This document shows positions 13,601 to 24,830 of a DNA stretch of 64,000 bases, one piece after another. The DNA comes from Strigops habroptila (lineage: Eukaryota; Chordata; Aves; Psittaciformes; Psittacidae): the NCBI RefSeq assembly GCF_004027225.2, contig NC_044277.2, positions 94,438,283 to 94,502,282 of the forward strand, given 5' to 3'. Within the stretch, counting starts at the first letter, position 1; the number at the start of each line of letters is the position of its first letter. The notes beneath the pieces were generated by a model. It made no database searches and had not been told where the DNA came from. It worked only from the letters and a program-made list of their open reading frames with translations. A program made the position numbers and the translations under genes.

Positions 13601-16600
13601 TAAAATATGGAGGAACAGCAGCAAACAGAGAAATTGCAGTTCCTTAAAATACTTTTACAGCAACATCTCAAATGTTGGTTTTTCGGGGTTTTTTTAATTG
13701 TGATGGTAAGTCTCAAACATTGTATTTTCCACCTCACACCCCCTTGTCATGGTGTGAGCTGAAGCTGAAATAGAGTTATGAAACTGTAAAATACATTTAT
13801 GCAAAAGGTGAAAAAAAGTGATGAATCACTGGAAAAAATGTGACCAGGACAAAACTACTACCATGTGAGGCAACAATAGCGCAAGAGTACTCAGGCTGAA
13901 CATGGGAAGAATCTGGAACTGGAAAAGTAGGACAAGAACAGGTGAGTGGTGGGCAGAGAGAGTCCCCTACTGCATCCCTTGCACCAGGGTCCCTGGCATA
14001 CATCACTGAATCTGACAGTCCAAGAGCCATACTTGTAATGCTAAACGACAGCACCCTGGAATGAACCCACCACCCAAAAAATTGAGTGCAGTGACCCTTC
14101 CTCAACCAGCCATACGTGGCCTACAACCAACCAGCTCTTGCAACGTCTGTTTTCATACTTACTGCCCTATGGCCATTCTCAATTGATAGGTAACGTTAGA
14201 AACGCACCGTAGGTCAGCAAATGTTACAAAATTGTGGACCATGATGTTTTCATTGCTTAAACATAGGCAACAGTGCTGAACTTAAGGAAAAGAGTCTACA
14301 CCATCCTTCTCTCTATATATTAAGATTGAAGTGTATCTTATATATTTAAGTGTATTTTATACATTAAGATTTAGTATAGACCTAAATCTTAATGTGCCTT
14401 ACACTGAGTAAGACATAAGTAGAGTTTTCTTAAATAACTTTATAAATTTAAAGTTGGTAAAAAAATCCAAATGGAACACAAATGACAATGAATCTTGAGC
14501 AGCACAAAAAATACTTGTGTCAGTTTGCCATGCAATCACCCTGTCCTAGAAGCCCAGGAGAAAAAGTGAAGTGCAGACAAAAAACTTAATGTTTTTACTA
14601 CCTAAGAAAATCTGTCTGCTCTCAACCAAGGGCAAATCTATCTTTATGGTCAGTAAAGCAGCTTAATGCAGGCCTACTATAACCTTTTGATAATAGATGC
14701 TGTTTCCTACAGACACTATAAAGTTTCTATTTTATTTCGTTTGCAAGAGACTGGCTCTTGACTATCAAAATGCATCTGCTTTTCTTAGGTGATTGCTGTT
14801 CTTTGCCTTTATAATAACACATTGCAAAGCCTATTTACTTCAATGCGTTCAAAAACCTTGGTCACAAGAAGTCAAAGAAGAAAGGAGGTTTCAGCTGAAC
14901 ACAGTGTCGTGAAACAAAAAATCTCAAAGAAAGATTTGCCTACATGATTTGCACATATAGAAGCTCAGCTAATTCTTCAGCAGCTTACTCAGCCCCAATG
15001 ACAAGTAAAATTACATCTTCTGGAGTGCACAGGGAGAGGCCATCTAGATCAGGTATAGTGCCTAGAGAAATATAAATGTCCATGCTTTACGCATTATAAT
15101 GGGAAGATAATGTTCAGTACCTTTTACAAACAATTAATCTTATAATAATAAACAAATGGTAGGTCTGTTGGTCCATACTTCCTCAAGAGATTAATTGTTA
15201 AATTCCTCAAGCACATCATTTAAAAATGTATTTGTACATGCAGATCACCTTCAGTACAAAAGGGATCTCTCTTGCAAAACAAGCTCAGTTGCCAAAAGTA
15301 GTGATGGATGGAAAAATACCTGAGCAATAGTTTGTATCGAAGCTTTAGCTTGGGTCAGGATGAAATCTTCTTACTACTTTCTCTACCAGTAACATAACTG
15401 TAAAAAGTTTTGAGACATATTATTATAGTGTGAGGGCTGTGCCAGAGGATTTAAAATAGCCAAGAGCAAGGCCATCTTCTGAGACTGACACACAATTTTT
15501 CCCTGCTTCTAGGACAAGTGTCTTATTTTACCCTTACTGCTGTGCCTGGTTGAAAAGAAGACTGAAATCTGAACTTATTCTCTACCCCTGCTCTCTCCCC
15601 AAAAAGTCTAAACTAAGATGGGATCTGACAATTCTAGGGAATTACCTTGTTGCAAAGGCAACCAAATAGGAATTGAAAAATCAGACTTTTCCTAGGAAAC
15701 TTGCTCCAGCCTTCCATACAGAACAACTACCACAGTGCAAGAGACACATCATCACCTACCTGCTGGGATAAACTGCAAAACAAAAGGGAAAAAGTATTGC
15801 CATGTCAGTAAAATGCTTGCGCCCGATACAAATTTGCTCATATGAGCACTCTCACTCTTCACTGCTGCAGCTGCTCACTGCCTTTAGCTCTGATTTCATC
15901 TTTTCTTTCTCCCTCTTCATAACCTGCAGCTCACCCTTCTGACTGTCATGAACACTCCTAGTGAAGTGAATTCGTGGCACTGTGAAGCTCAGTTGAGTGG
16001 CATATCAATCTGATGTTAAAGCCACAAGAGAACTAAGGGTCTTTTCCTAAACTGCTGTGCTGCTGCTATTCCTAAGGCAAAAAAAGTACAAGGAGGCAAG
16101 GAAGTGTCCAATGCGCATAACAGCGTAGCAGTGAGAAGAGACAGAGATGTGGCTCCCAATGAAAACAAACAGGGAGGATTTTATTGCTGAAATTCAATCT
16201 AAAATAATGCCTTCCAAAAGCAAAATACCTTTGTGGGCTAGCATCAATGACTGCTACAAGGCTTCATGGAAAAACATGACTTTTTTGTTTGTTTGCTGAT
16301 GAAAATCTGACAGAATCAAAGACAATAGTGCTGCCCCTCCTGGTCCTAAAACACATCTAGTTTTTTCTATTTCTAAGTGAATGCCTGAAAAACAAAACAA
16401 AACAAAACAGAACTTACTTCCTTACATTGTTTTAACATGAATATATTTAGACATGAAAACTTCTGTTACCAGCCCCCTGAAAGTTCATTCTTAGGATTAA
16501 ATGATTAGGGCATGAAAACAATTATGTTACTCATAAGCCCAAATAAAAATTGGCAGACTATTACTAGGTTTCATCTCATTTTTATGACTCCTTTGCCCAA

Positions 16601-19600
16601 ATAAATCAATCGCATGAAGTTAAACTCAACATGGGGAGTTAAGCTCTCCACAGAGACTGGAGATTGCAAACGTAAGTCAAACAGGAAGAATGAAAGCTGA
16701 GATAATAGATGGTTTATACTAGTTAACTTCAAAGCCCAGAGACATGGCTGAAAATATTAAGATAATATACAATGAACAATGATTCCAGAAGAAATAATAG
16801 AAGCCTCTCTTACCAAACATGCAATTGTAAGTAAAAACCCCACAACTTCTACAACTACTACTCCAACTGCACAGAATTTGTATTATATCAAGAATCTTCT
16901 AAGGCTATGCAGCAAAACAATCAGCCTTAAAACTAGCCTTCAAGAAGCAAGCCTATTGTTGTCCTGATAACTGGCAGTATCAGGAGAGTTAGCTAAGAGC
17001 CTTCCATGAAGACAACTATCTTCGCAGCAAGGGCACATGAAATTAGTCACACGGCACACTATTAAAGGCATTCACACATAATAGCGAATGCAAACCACTG
17101 CATTTTCAGAGGTAATTAGAAGCAATTTCCTCAAGTTATTTTTCTTGTTCTGGATATATAAAAATAATTTTCTTTTTCACCCAGATAGTGTTTTAACATA
17201 AAATATGGTGCTAGCCACACATTCAAGTATTCAGAAAAAATAGTGAAGGCTAGACATGCATCCAAAGTTGGTTTTTTTGGTTCAGAACTATGTTTCATGT
17301 GTTGGAAGTTCATGTAAGTGCAATACTACTACATACAAACATTTTACCATTCCTTCCTCCCCCAATTATAATCTCTTACTTAGATCATAATTGAGATAAT
17401 CACTTGATTCTCTGCCTGTGCACCCTGCAATTAACTAGTTTCATCAAGATTCACAAAACTTGGTCAAAGAAGACTGAGGACTGGAAGAAGAAGAAAATGC
17501 TGGAGGTCAAAAATAGAATTTATGAATAAATGTCATGGGAAAGCTTAGGTAGTGCCTATGTGAAGGCGAGTTGCTCAATTTTATATACACATCAGCAACA
17601 GAGTATAATCCTACTGACTCATCAGTGTTTAATTAGCTTTTCCTATTTTTAAAAAAGTGTTCTTTTTTCTGTGTAAAAAAGACCTAAGCAACAGAGACAC
17701 ATGAATGGCTACACAGAAACAACAAAACTATCTCTAAAACATTCTGGTCAATTGCATAAATACACTGGGAAAAAATATGAGTAACAAAGTTATGATCAAT
17801 TATAAAAGGCAGATGTCATATTTCATAGCCTCTGAATAAGATGTATCTGTTTATCACAGTAAATGTCATTAGGGTACTAAGACCTCAGTTTCGAGGGTCT
17901 TCTAGTACAAGGTGTCCTACTCTCTGAAAACACCTGCTACACAAACCATTAAATTGCTAGAAACGTGGCATGTCAGCACAAGGTGAAAGAAACTGAAAAA
18001 CAAGTGAGCTGATGCTTCCTGCCAGGCAGAAGCTGCAATTCAAATTTTTGTTGGGAATCATGGCTCCCATACACAATAAAACAGTAAAAATAATGCAGAG
18101 TCACACATCTCACAAAACCCCATAGTTTTTTTCAATACAGTGAGTTTTGAAGCCTGCAGTTATCTCCTCAGACTACAGCATAGCGCTGTTGAAGACAGTA
18201 TAGGTGAGCTTGGAGAAATATGGACTAGAACTAGTTAGAAGTTTACAATTAACACTGGCAGTGACTGGGAAAAGTATTTCAACTAACTGTCATTTTTTTA
18301 AACAAAAATCTCCCTTCTTCAGAGAAAACACCAAGTTTTGAAAAAAAATTTGCTGGCCCAAAACTCAAAAAATTCCTGTTCCCATAATCTTTTTTGCATG
18401 AGAGAAAAAAAAAAAAAAAAAAAGCTCTCTTAGGTTTATGATCAGATCCAATGAAGACAACAAGAGATTTTCTTTACTGAAAGTTTTTAACTGGATGTGG
18501 CAATTCAGAAAGCTGAGCAGAAGAAAATCAGTGCATCATGCTCAGAGCAATCATAGTAATAATCACTGAAATAATATGTTCAGAATGGTAGATAATTGTA
18601 TTATCATCAAACATAGTAAATTTATATATAAAAATCAGACATGCAGGCATGTCACTAACATTAACTTCAGGTTTACTTAATTATTTCAGACATCCTACCT
18701 CATTATTGACTTCAGGAAGTTTTTTCTTTGTTTCTCCAATGTTCAAATAGCTGTGGAAGGAAAACAGTTTTGATTACTTACAGAAGCAACTAACTTACAC
18801 AATGCAAATATTTCTGCCTTTTTTTTTAATGCATGAAGTTTTCAAAATTTATCATGCCTCAAAATAAAATAAAAGGTAACTAATCTCAGATTTTAATGAA
18901 GGAGTGTTAATATAAACCTGCAGGCTAGCTCTCTGGGCCAATACAAAACACAGGGAGAACCAACCATCTACTTTCTAGTCACCAGGTACAGACCACCAAT
19001 AACCCCCTTGTCGTAAAGAAGCTCACATACTATTGTGATGTGAATCAACAAATCTCAGTATAATATCAACTTACCAGAGTTTTCAAACTCATCATCTTGC
19101 CTCTCAGTTTCTCACCATAAGTCTCTGATAGATTTAAAGCTTTCCTCCATACCCAAGTTTAACCCATGGCATCTGATAAAATTTAAAAGGATCTATAGTT
19201 GTGTTTCAACAGGACATGGATACATCCAAATACTGTATATCCCGGTTTCTTGTGATGGTGATGAACTAATATCATCTGCACAGTTATCTTGTGAATAAAC
19301 AAAATACAAGCCTCTACTAGACAAGAAACTAAAGTATATCTATTTGAAAAATACTGCTCTCCATCAGAATATGTATTTCCACAAAAACACTGCATTAACA
19401 CAGACCTGTTAGTTAAAACACACAGTGATGGATTAGCTGTATGTTGCCTTTCCAAAGAAAGGGAATTAAATAAGCTTTTAAGCACGAGTAACCCATAGAC
19501 TGGAAAATAGGCAACTGTCCAGGTACCCAGACTATACTAACTCCTTTTCCTTGTCAACACTTGGAGCGCCATGAAAGTGGTTCTTCTCCTGAATGCAGCT

Positions 19601-22600
19601 CTCAGTACCTTCCAGCACTACAAGATATTTTTAGTTCTCAGTGCTGTAGGAAGAGATACCTTCATGGGCACTTATAACTTAATACAGCAGCACCTTTCAG
19701 CACCTTCTGCCAAGAGCTGAACATGAGGGGAAAAAAAAATGACTGGGGCATCTATTCTATGCTGAGAGCATCTAACTCAACATTAGGTGATGGGCATTTG
19801 TCAGAGGTTCTCCCTATTCCTACTTTCAGTGCGAAATCCCATGTGCTTTGCCAGGCTTTTAACAATAGAAGATCCTATCTGGGAACGTCAGGTGCAAGCA
19901 CCAGTGCAGGATCACCAAAAAACCTTTTGCAATGCATTTGCAGCCCTCCAGTAATGTCATGGTCTGTAGTTACTGGCTGGGATAAGATTTGTTTCCTAGA
20001 GGAAACTTTCCTGCCTGGCCAAAGTCGAGAATTCATGGGACCTGAACAAAGATGTAGAAGCAAGAAAGAAGGAATTCTTTGAAGGAACGGCAATCATTTA
20101 CCAAGGTACCACAAAATGGACACAGGGATTTCAAGGCTTCAGCATGCAGGGACAGTAAGACACAGCAAGGCTTCTAGGCAAGGCTTGAAAGTGCATGCCC
20201 ATGCTTTGGAAAAGGTAAATGTAGCAACATAGGACAATATTTAAAAACAAAGTGTGCAAACCTCATGCTTAAAAAAATAAACAAAAACAACTGTTGCAAG
20301 TTTCTCCAAAGGAACGACAACAACAACAAAAAACGAAACAACAAAAAAAGAAGTTTTAAAGCCTACAAGACTAAAGAAAAATAAGCTGCTGACTGTGGTT
20401 CTGTTCTCTGGGTACCAGTGAATTATTTCAAGGAGAACTAAGAAAAGTGACAAAGAAAAGCAAATACATAGTCAAAGGCTTAAATTTGCTATGCAGAGGT
20501 CTGGGTATTCAGGTGTCACATTTCAGAGATTCACAAATCAGAAATGGTCTAGATAGTGCCAAAGTTTTTTCTTGGGATAACGGCACTCAAAAAAATTCCA
20601 GATCAAAAACTTACCCAAAGTATTTCCACTTGCTGAGAAAGCAGAAATACTTCCACTCAATAACTATCCAAGTCAGTGTTGTTTCAAGAAACACTGCCAG
20701 AGAGAGGAGAGGACAATCTACCATTAATTAATGAGCACAGACACAAGTAAATGGGCAAAGGAAGGATGAGGGCAGAGTAGCATGCTGAGAAAAAAAGCTA
20801 AAAAGGGAAACCACCTCCAGCATAGCTTTCCTTCAGGAAGCTGAGAGTCAGGGAAGAAGTCCACAGGGGTGCAGCCCTGAATGTGCATTCTCCCTCACCA
20901 CTGCAACACCTACAATATACCAACACACTTCACCACATATACACCAAAACCCCATGTATTCATTTAGCATGCCTGTAAATGACAAGTCAAGTTGAAAGAT
21001 ATGAAAATTCCCATCAGTGGCTAGTAATTCTTACCTTAAAGAAAATTTCTACATATTTTTCTAACAGCAGAATGTTTAAATGCCAATTACTTTATTTAAA
21101 TATTAAACATATCAGCAGTTTATATTGACTACATACCTTCAAAGGTATATTGCATCTAAACATACATATTACATCTAAAGATGTTAAGATTCAGTGCTTG
21201 GAATGACAGTGTTAAAGGTGAGCACAGTTTAGTCTAGAAATCACTGCAGACAGGGAAGAAAAAGATTCAGTTCTTAGTATAAGACACCTGAGAAGAAACA
21301 AATGCACTGCTTGAAGTGCAGCAATGACGCTTTCAGCTTCTGCTTCTCCTTGGATACTCTCTCCTTTCCATTACGTTCCCTCACATCAGTGCCACGAGCC
21401 CCCATTCGAAAGTTCAGTCTATCCCAGCAATGAATGTGTTCAACAAGCAACATGGGGGGGGGGGGAGGGAGAGGGGAATGTACAAACTTCTTGTTGCTAT
21501 CAGACCTGATGCAAACCCTTTAGGGCAGATGCTTTGGTCTCCCGCAGCTGCAACAGCTTTTATCTTTGCCTGTGACACATACAGACACATATGCTCCTTA
21601 ATTCCTTTAATTCCTTTCAGAAAACTGTCCCTTTCAATTAACCCATCCTTTCCTCTGACTTTTCTGGCTAAGATGTCTCCCTAATTATCATTCTGTCTAC
21701 AACCCAGTTAAGAACAAAATCAACATTAAGCCTTTCATCCTGTCATAAATAATGCTCGTAAAAGCATGGCCAACATTTACAGCACTATATAAATACTAAT
21801 AGTGAAGAACTCCAACTCTGAACACAAGGATGGGAAAGATCTCAAGTCATCCCGTTTATCCTCCCTACAGCACAAGACTATGGCGTACTATCAAGGGATA
21901 TACAAACCAGCTTTCTCTTAACAAGTCCTTTAGGCTAGCTTTTCTTAAGGTATTCTCTTTGTTGACCTTAAATACTTAGCTATATTGTTTGATGTTGGAG
22001 CCATAAAAGTCTGAAAAGCTCTCACCACAAAACTCTGACCATAAAACATAAAAAGACAAAAATAAATGCTTTTTCTCACGCAGAATAAATCCAGAGTGCC
22101 CAATTTTCTACACAGCGCATGCTAATGCCAAACACTTACTTACTTTTAGCCTGTCTGTTGCACATAAAACACATGTACGGACGTGAAACATGGTGTGCTG
22201 AGAGCTAAGTTTAAGCTATCCACAGAATCACAGGATTTAATACCAAAAAGATATGGTAGATCTTTTTTGAGAGATGAGCATTGCATTTGACATGGAAGAA
22301 AGCACAGAGGGAAAGGGACTTACATTTAGCCTGTCACATCTTTCTCTCTAGCTTTGCCACTGAAGTGCAAGAAGCTTCAATAAATGTTCAGAAGCAGCCA
22401 GTGACAAAAATGGTAAGAGTGCTGATAGAAATCCTGTTCATTACACAGTTTTCTCCCGAAACATGATGAGCTCTCCTGAAAAGCGTAGTGTCCTCAACTC
22501 TACAAAACCAAGATGAGCAAGGTCCCATAAAGCTGCTAGTTTAGCATATAAATTCCTAACCACCTTCAGAAAGGGATTGGTAATTTTGAGGTTTTTGGTT

Positions 22601-23692
22601 GTTTTTTTTTTAATTCAACTGTAAGAAAAATGCCCACAAAGAAATTCACTGCCAGAATTAAGAACCATTACTGATCACATGCAGAACCACTCAAGAAACA
22701 CACCTAAAAGGCTGTATCTCCTCCGTGATATTCTCCCAGTCACTCACTAGAAAACAGAGAGACTGTCAGCTAAATTATTCATATCAAGGCAGGGAAGAGA
22801 CAGCAATCAGTCATCTTTTAAATAACAGGAGGGACTCAGATATTCTGGTCATTAAAAGCCTACATACCTACCCAAAATGAACAGAAATGATGGAGAGGTG
22901 GATAACTAGGTAGAATATTTTAGAGTTTATAAAACAAGCAAGAAAGGAAGTGCTGGGAATTAAATTCCCAGGCTCATCAGCTTCACAGCAGGACTGTCAA
23001 CACTCCATCTTTCTGCAGCTTTCTCCCTCTTACCACTGTGCACAAATACTGACACTCAGCCCTCAGTTAAAGCACACATATCACAACATCATGCCATTGC
23101 TGCATGTCCTTTGGGTTAAAGGGCTGTTTCTCCTTTTTTACCATCATGTCAAGGAAATGGCACTATGTGACTGATGGTTACAGCAGCCTTTCTGTGGCTC
23201 GCCTTGCAGCTCTTTTGCAGTTTTATCTGTTACAAGCACCTTTCTTTTTGCCTTGGGTGGCAGCCAAGTAAGTCCTTTTTCTGCAATGCCTACTAAAAGG
23301 GGTGGGTGGGGGGTCCTCTAAAGTATCGCCACAGTGCCAAACCCCAAATCGTGATATTCAAGTTCCATACAAATCTTATATTACTTTTTAGCCACTCACT
23401 TGAGTTTCTTGAAGGCTTCCCTGCCACCAGCCACATACTGCTCTCCACTTTGAAGCTCCTCCAGCTGCCGGACACGATGCCCACCCTGGGGTGTATAGAT
23501 GTTACGCACAGCTCCGAAGGGTGCCTTCACCCCGGCTGTCACCTCTTTGAGGAATACCTCAAAGTTGGACACTTTCTTCTCACTGATGACAATGCGGCGC
23601 CCCGGGAAGAAAGGGTCCCCATTGCGATACACCAGCACGCTCTTCACCGTCGGCTGTGAGAGCCACGACCCCTTCGTGCCAGTACTAGTCAT
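4547..23692 (-). CDS. DCDC2: DCDC2, doublecortin domain-containing protein 2 (5' part; 3' part off the left edge)
   Basis: Four coding exons join in phase: 23692-23400, 18750-18699, 4874-4798 and 4678-4547. They give about 184 residues. The first exon carries the first doublecortin (DCX) domain, with VKSVLVYRNGDPF, FEVFLKEVT, APFGAVRNIYTP and YVAGGREAFKKLN. Exon 2 gives the linker YLNIGETKKKLPEVNNE. Exons 3 and 4 start the second DCX domain (RKTLQEPYTIF, LIANGDLI, LLIPRKTLNHWDHILEM). Human DCDC2 is 476 aa, so more than half the protein lies outside. The ATG at 23690-23692 is the first in frame; the open frame continues upstream to about 23737 without another ATG. In other vertebrates DCDC2 binds tubulin, sits in primary cilia and is linked to neuronal migration, dyslexia, deafness and sclerosing cholangitis. 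Identity rests on sequence recalled from the human family, supported by the MRS2-GPLD1 synteny. Confidence 0.95.
4798..4874 (-). CDS. DCDC2: DCDC2 coding exon 3
   Basis: 77 bp, acceptor CTTGCAG and donor GTAAGT. It encodes VKPVTHSRITASARF plus RKTLQEPYTI, the lead-in to the second DCX domain. It follows exon 2 directly in phase, so the 13.8 kb between them is intron. Confidence 0.94.
11240..11477 (+). mobile_element. CR1 LINE 3'-end fragment
   Basis: It carries the standard CR1 3' block: GAGGCACTGGAACAGGTTGC, a GTTCAAGGCCAGGTTGGATG stretch, and a terminal TGTGATTCTATGA. It is a 5'-truncated insertion in DCDC2 intron 2, on the plus strand. Confidence 0.93.
16387..16411 (+). repeat. (CAAAA)n short tandem repeat
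   Basis: About four to five units of CAAAA. A looser A/C-rich tract of the same kind lies at 7536-7570. Confidence 0.85.
18405..18423 (+). repeat. Poly(A) run
   Basis: Nineteen A in a row in DCDC2 intron 1. No recognisable retroposed sequence was seen directly upstream. Confidence 0.9.
18699..18750 (-). CDS. DCDC2: DCDC2 coding exon 2 (inter-domain linker)
   Basis: 52 bp with acceptor CCACAG and donor GAG|GTAG. It encodes YLNIGETKKKLPEVNNE, matching the human linker pattern YLDIGEIKKRP..VVNTE. It enters in phase 2 and leaves in phase 0. Confidence 0.93.
18751..23399. other. DCDC2 intron 1 (4.6 kb)
   Basis: AT-rich intron holding the G-run at 21454-21478. No gene was recognised, and the open frames here have no family resemblance that I can see. 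Confidence 0.75.
21454..21478 (+). repeat. G-run: G12 followed by a GGGAGAGGGG tail
   Basis: Twelve consecutive G, then A-interrupted G blocks, in DCDC2 intron 1. The composition could form a G-quadruplex on the plus strand. Confidence 0.85.
23400..23692 (-). CDS. DCDC2: DCDC2 coding exon 1 (first DCX domain)
   Basis: 293 bp from the ATG at 23690-23692 to a GTGAGT donor (complement of 23394-23399). It encodes MTSTGTKGSWLSQPTVKS followed by the first DCX domain. The exon ends in phase 2 after AAACTCAA, and the next exon supplies C to give KLN. It sits in the GC-rich island. Confidence 0.95.
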
Positions 23693-24830
23693 GCTCAGTG
23701 GTTTCAGACCTCCTGATGCCTGCTCCTGTTTACTCAAGAGAAGGGTCCTGCCCGAGCAACCCTCTCACCTCCGCCCTGACAGCTCCGTTCCAGGGGTGAA
23801 GCGCACACACCCAGGCCGGGGCTGGGCACCAGGGTCCACCTCCGAGGAGGCAGGGCAGGGAGTCCCGCACCGCGGGGAGGGACCACAGCCTCCCCAGGGC
23901 CTGCCGCACAGCTCAGCTCAGCTCAGCTCAGCCTCTTGAGAGCGGCTCGTCCTTGGCAATCAGCTCCTGCTGCTCCCTGGCACCTGGGCAGGTTAACGTG
24001 GATTACGCTAACCCAGGCAAAAAAAAGCCAGCATTGCATGGAAGTAGATCCAACGCAGCTGGAAAACGGACTGCAGGGGGCCTACGCCCTCCCAGGGTAT
24101 TTATCCTCCAGCCTTGCCATCACGGGAAGCGGCTTGCCTCTGCCACCTGGTTTCCTTGGGGAACTTTATCCCGCGTTTGCTCGTCCTTCTCCTTGCCCAG
24201 CCAGGCGACAGCCTGCCAAGAGCCTCACGGACCTAGAGCCACGCCGGGGCCGGCACAAAGCACAGCTCAGTTATTCACCGAGCGGTGGCTGGGGGAAGGT
24301 TGACGAGGAGGGGTCGTGCCTAGAGGCAGGGAGAAGGATGCGGGGGCAATGGGGGCAGAGCGTAAACGGACCAAGGGCCCCGCACCTGAGCGAGGGAGGG
24401 TAGTCCCCGCTCTGCCTCCTCCTCCCCAGCGGGTCAGGTGCTGCCTACCGACCGGCGCCTGGCCCTCCAGCGCGCCGGGGCTCCCCGCCCCAGGGAAAGG
24501 GACCGGCCACTGAGCTGCTCTCAGCGGGGAGCGGCGGCGGAGGGGAAACGAGGCGGCTCAGCGAGCACGGGTAAGGGGGCGTAGAGAATGCTTTGGCCGG
24601 GTCCGGCTGGGCGAGGCGGAGCTGCCGGGAGATGGCGGCTCTACACAGGCGAGCGGCCGGCAAGCGCCGTTAACCGCGGTTGCGGTCCCCCGCGCCGCCG
24701 CGGAGGGGCCGCGCTTCACACGGGTGTCGGTGAGTACAGGATTAACCACCCGCGAGCCTGTCCCTGCCAGTGACGGGCCGGGAGTTCGGCGGTGGCAGGC
24801 TGCGGCCGCGGAGGAGAAGTGTGGGTGAAG
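23460..24830. promoter_or_regulatory. DCDC2: GC/CpG-rich island at the DCDC2 5' end
   Basis: The stretch is clearly richer in G, C and CpG than the AT-rich sequence around it. It covers DCDC2 coding exon 1 and about 1.1 kb upstream, so it probably holds the promoter and 5' untranslated exon. No TATA box was seen. A CAGCT tandem run lies at 23909-23932. Plus-strand splice donors GTAAGG (24571) and GTGAGT (24730) are also present. The transcription start cannot be placed from sequence alone. Confidence 0.75.
23909..23932 (+). repeat. (CAGCT)n short tandem repeat in the DCDC2 island
   Basis: Nearly five perfect copies of CAGCT, about 220 bp upstream of the DCDC2 start codon. It is likely polymorphic. 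Confidence 0.85.

Larger units (their letters stand above)
4875..18698. other. DCDC2 intron 2 (13.8 kb)
   Basis: AT-rich intron with a CR1 fragment at 11240-11477 and short A/C- and T/G-rich tracts (7536-7570, 7921-7972). Several exon-like blocks on the minus strand (8791-9129, 9342-9356, 11985-12095, 14989-15061, 15760-15772) have usable splice sites but no recognised product. They are discussed as findings. No confirmed gene is nested here. Confidence 0.75.

Noticed and set aside
13797..14105. 102-codon minus-strand open frame in DCDC2 intron 2
   Set aside because: No recognised family, no clean acceptor for the frame, and ordinary length for chance in a window this size.
4875..18698. A counterpart of the human READ1 compound repeat in DCDC2 intron 2
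   Set aside because: Only a very short GGAAGGAAGGA stretch near 8635 was seen. There is no compound GGAA/GAGA-type array, so no READ1-like element can be claimed.
23499..23939. 146-codon open frame on the plus strand over DCDC2 exon 1
   Set aside because: It is the antisense shadow of a conserved coding exon in GC-rich DNA. No family resemblance.
23936..24403. Plus-strand open frames (155 and 116 codons) in the CpG island, possible KAAG1-like product
   Set aside because: Stop codons are rare in GC-rich DNA, so long frames are expected. No similarity to a known protein was recognised. Only a non-coding divergent transcript is worth testing.
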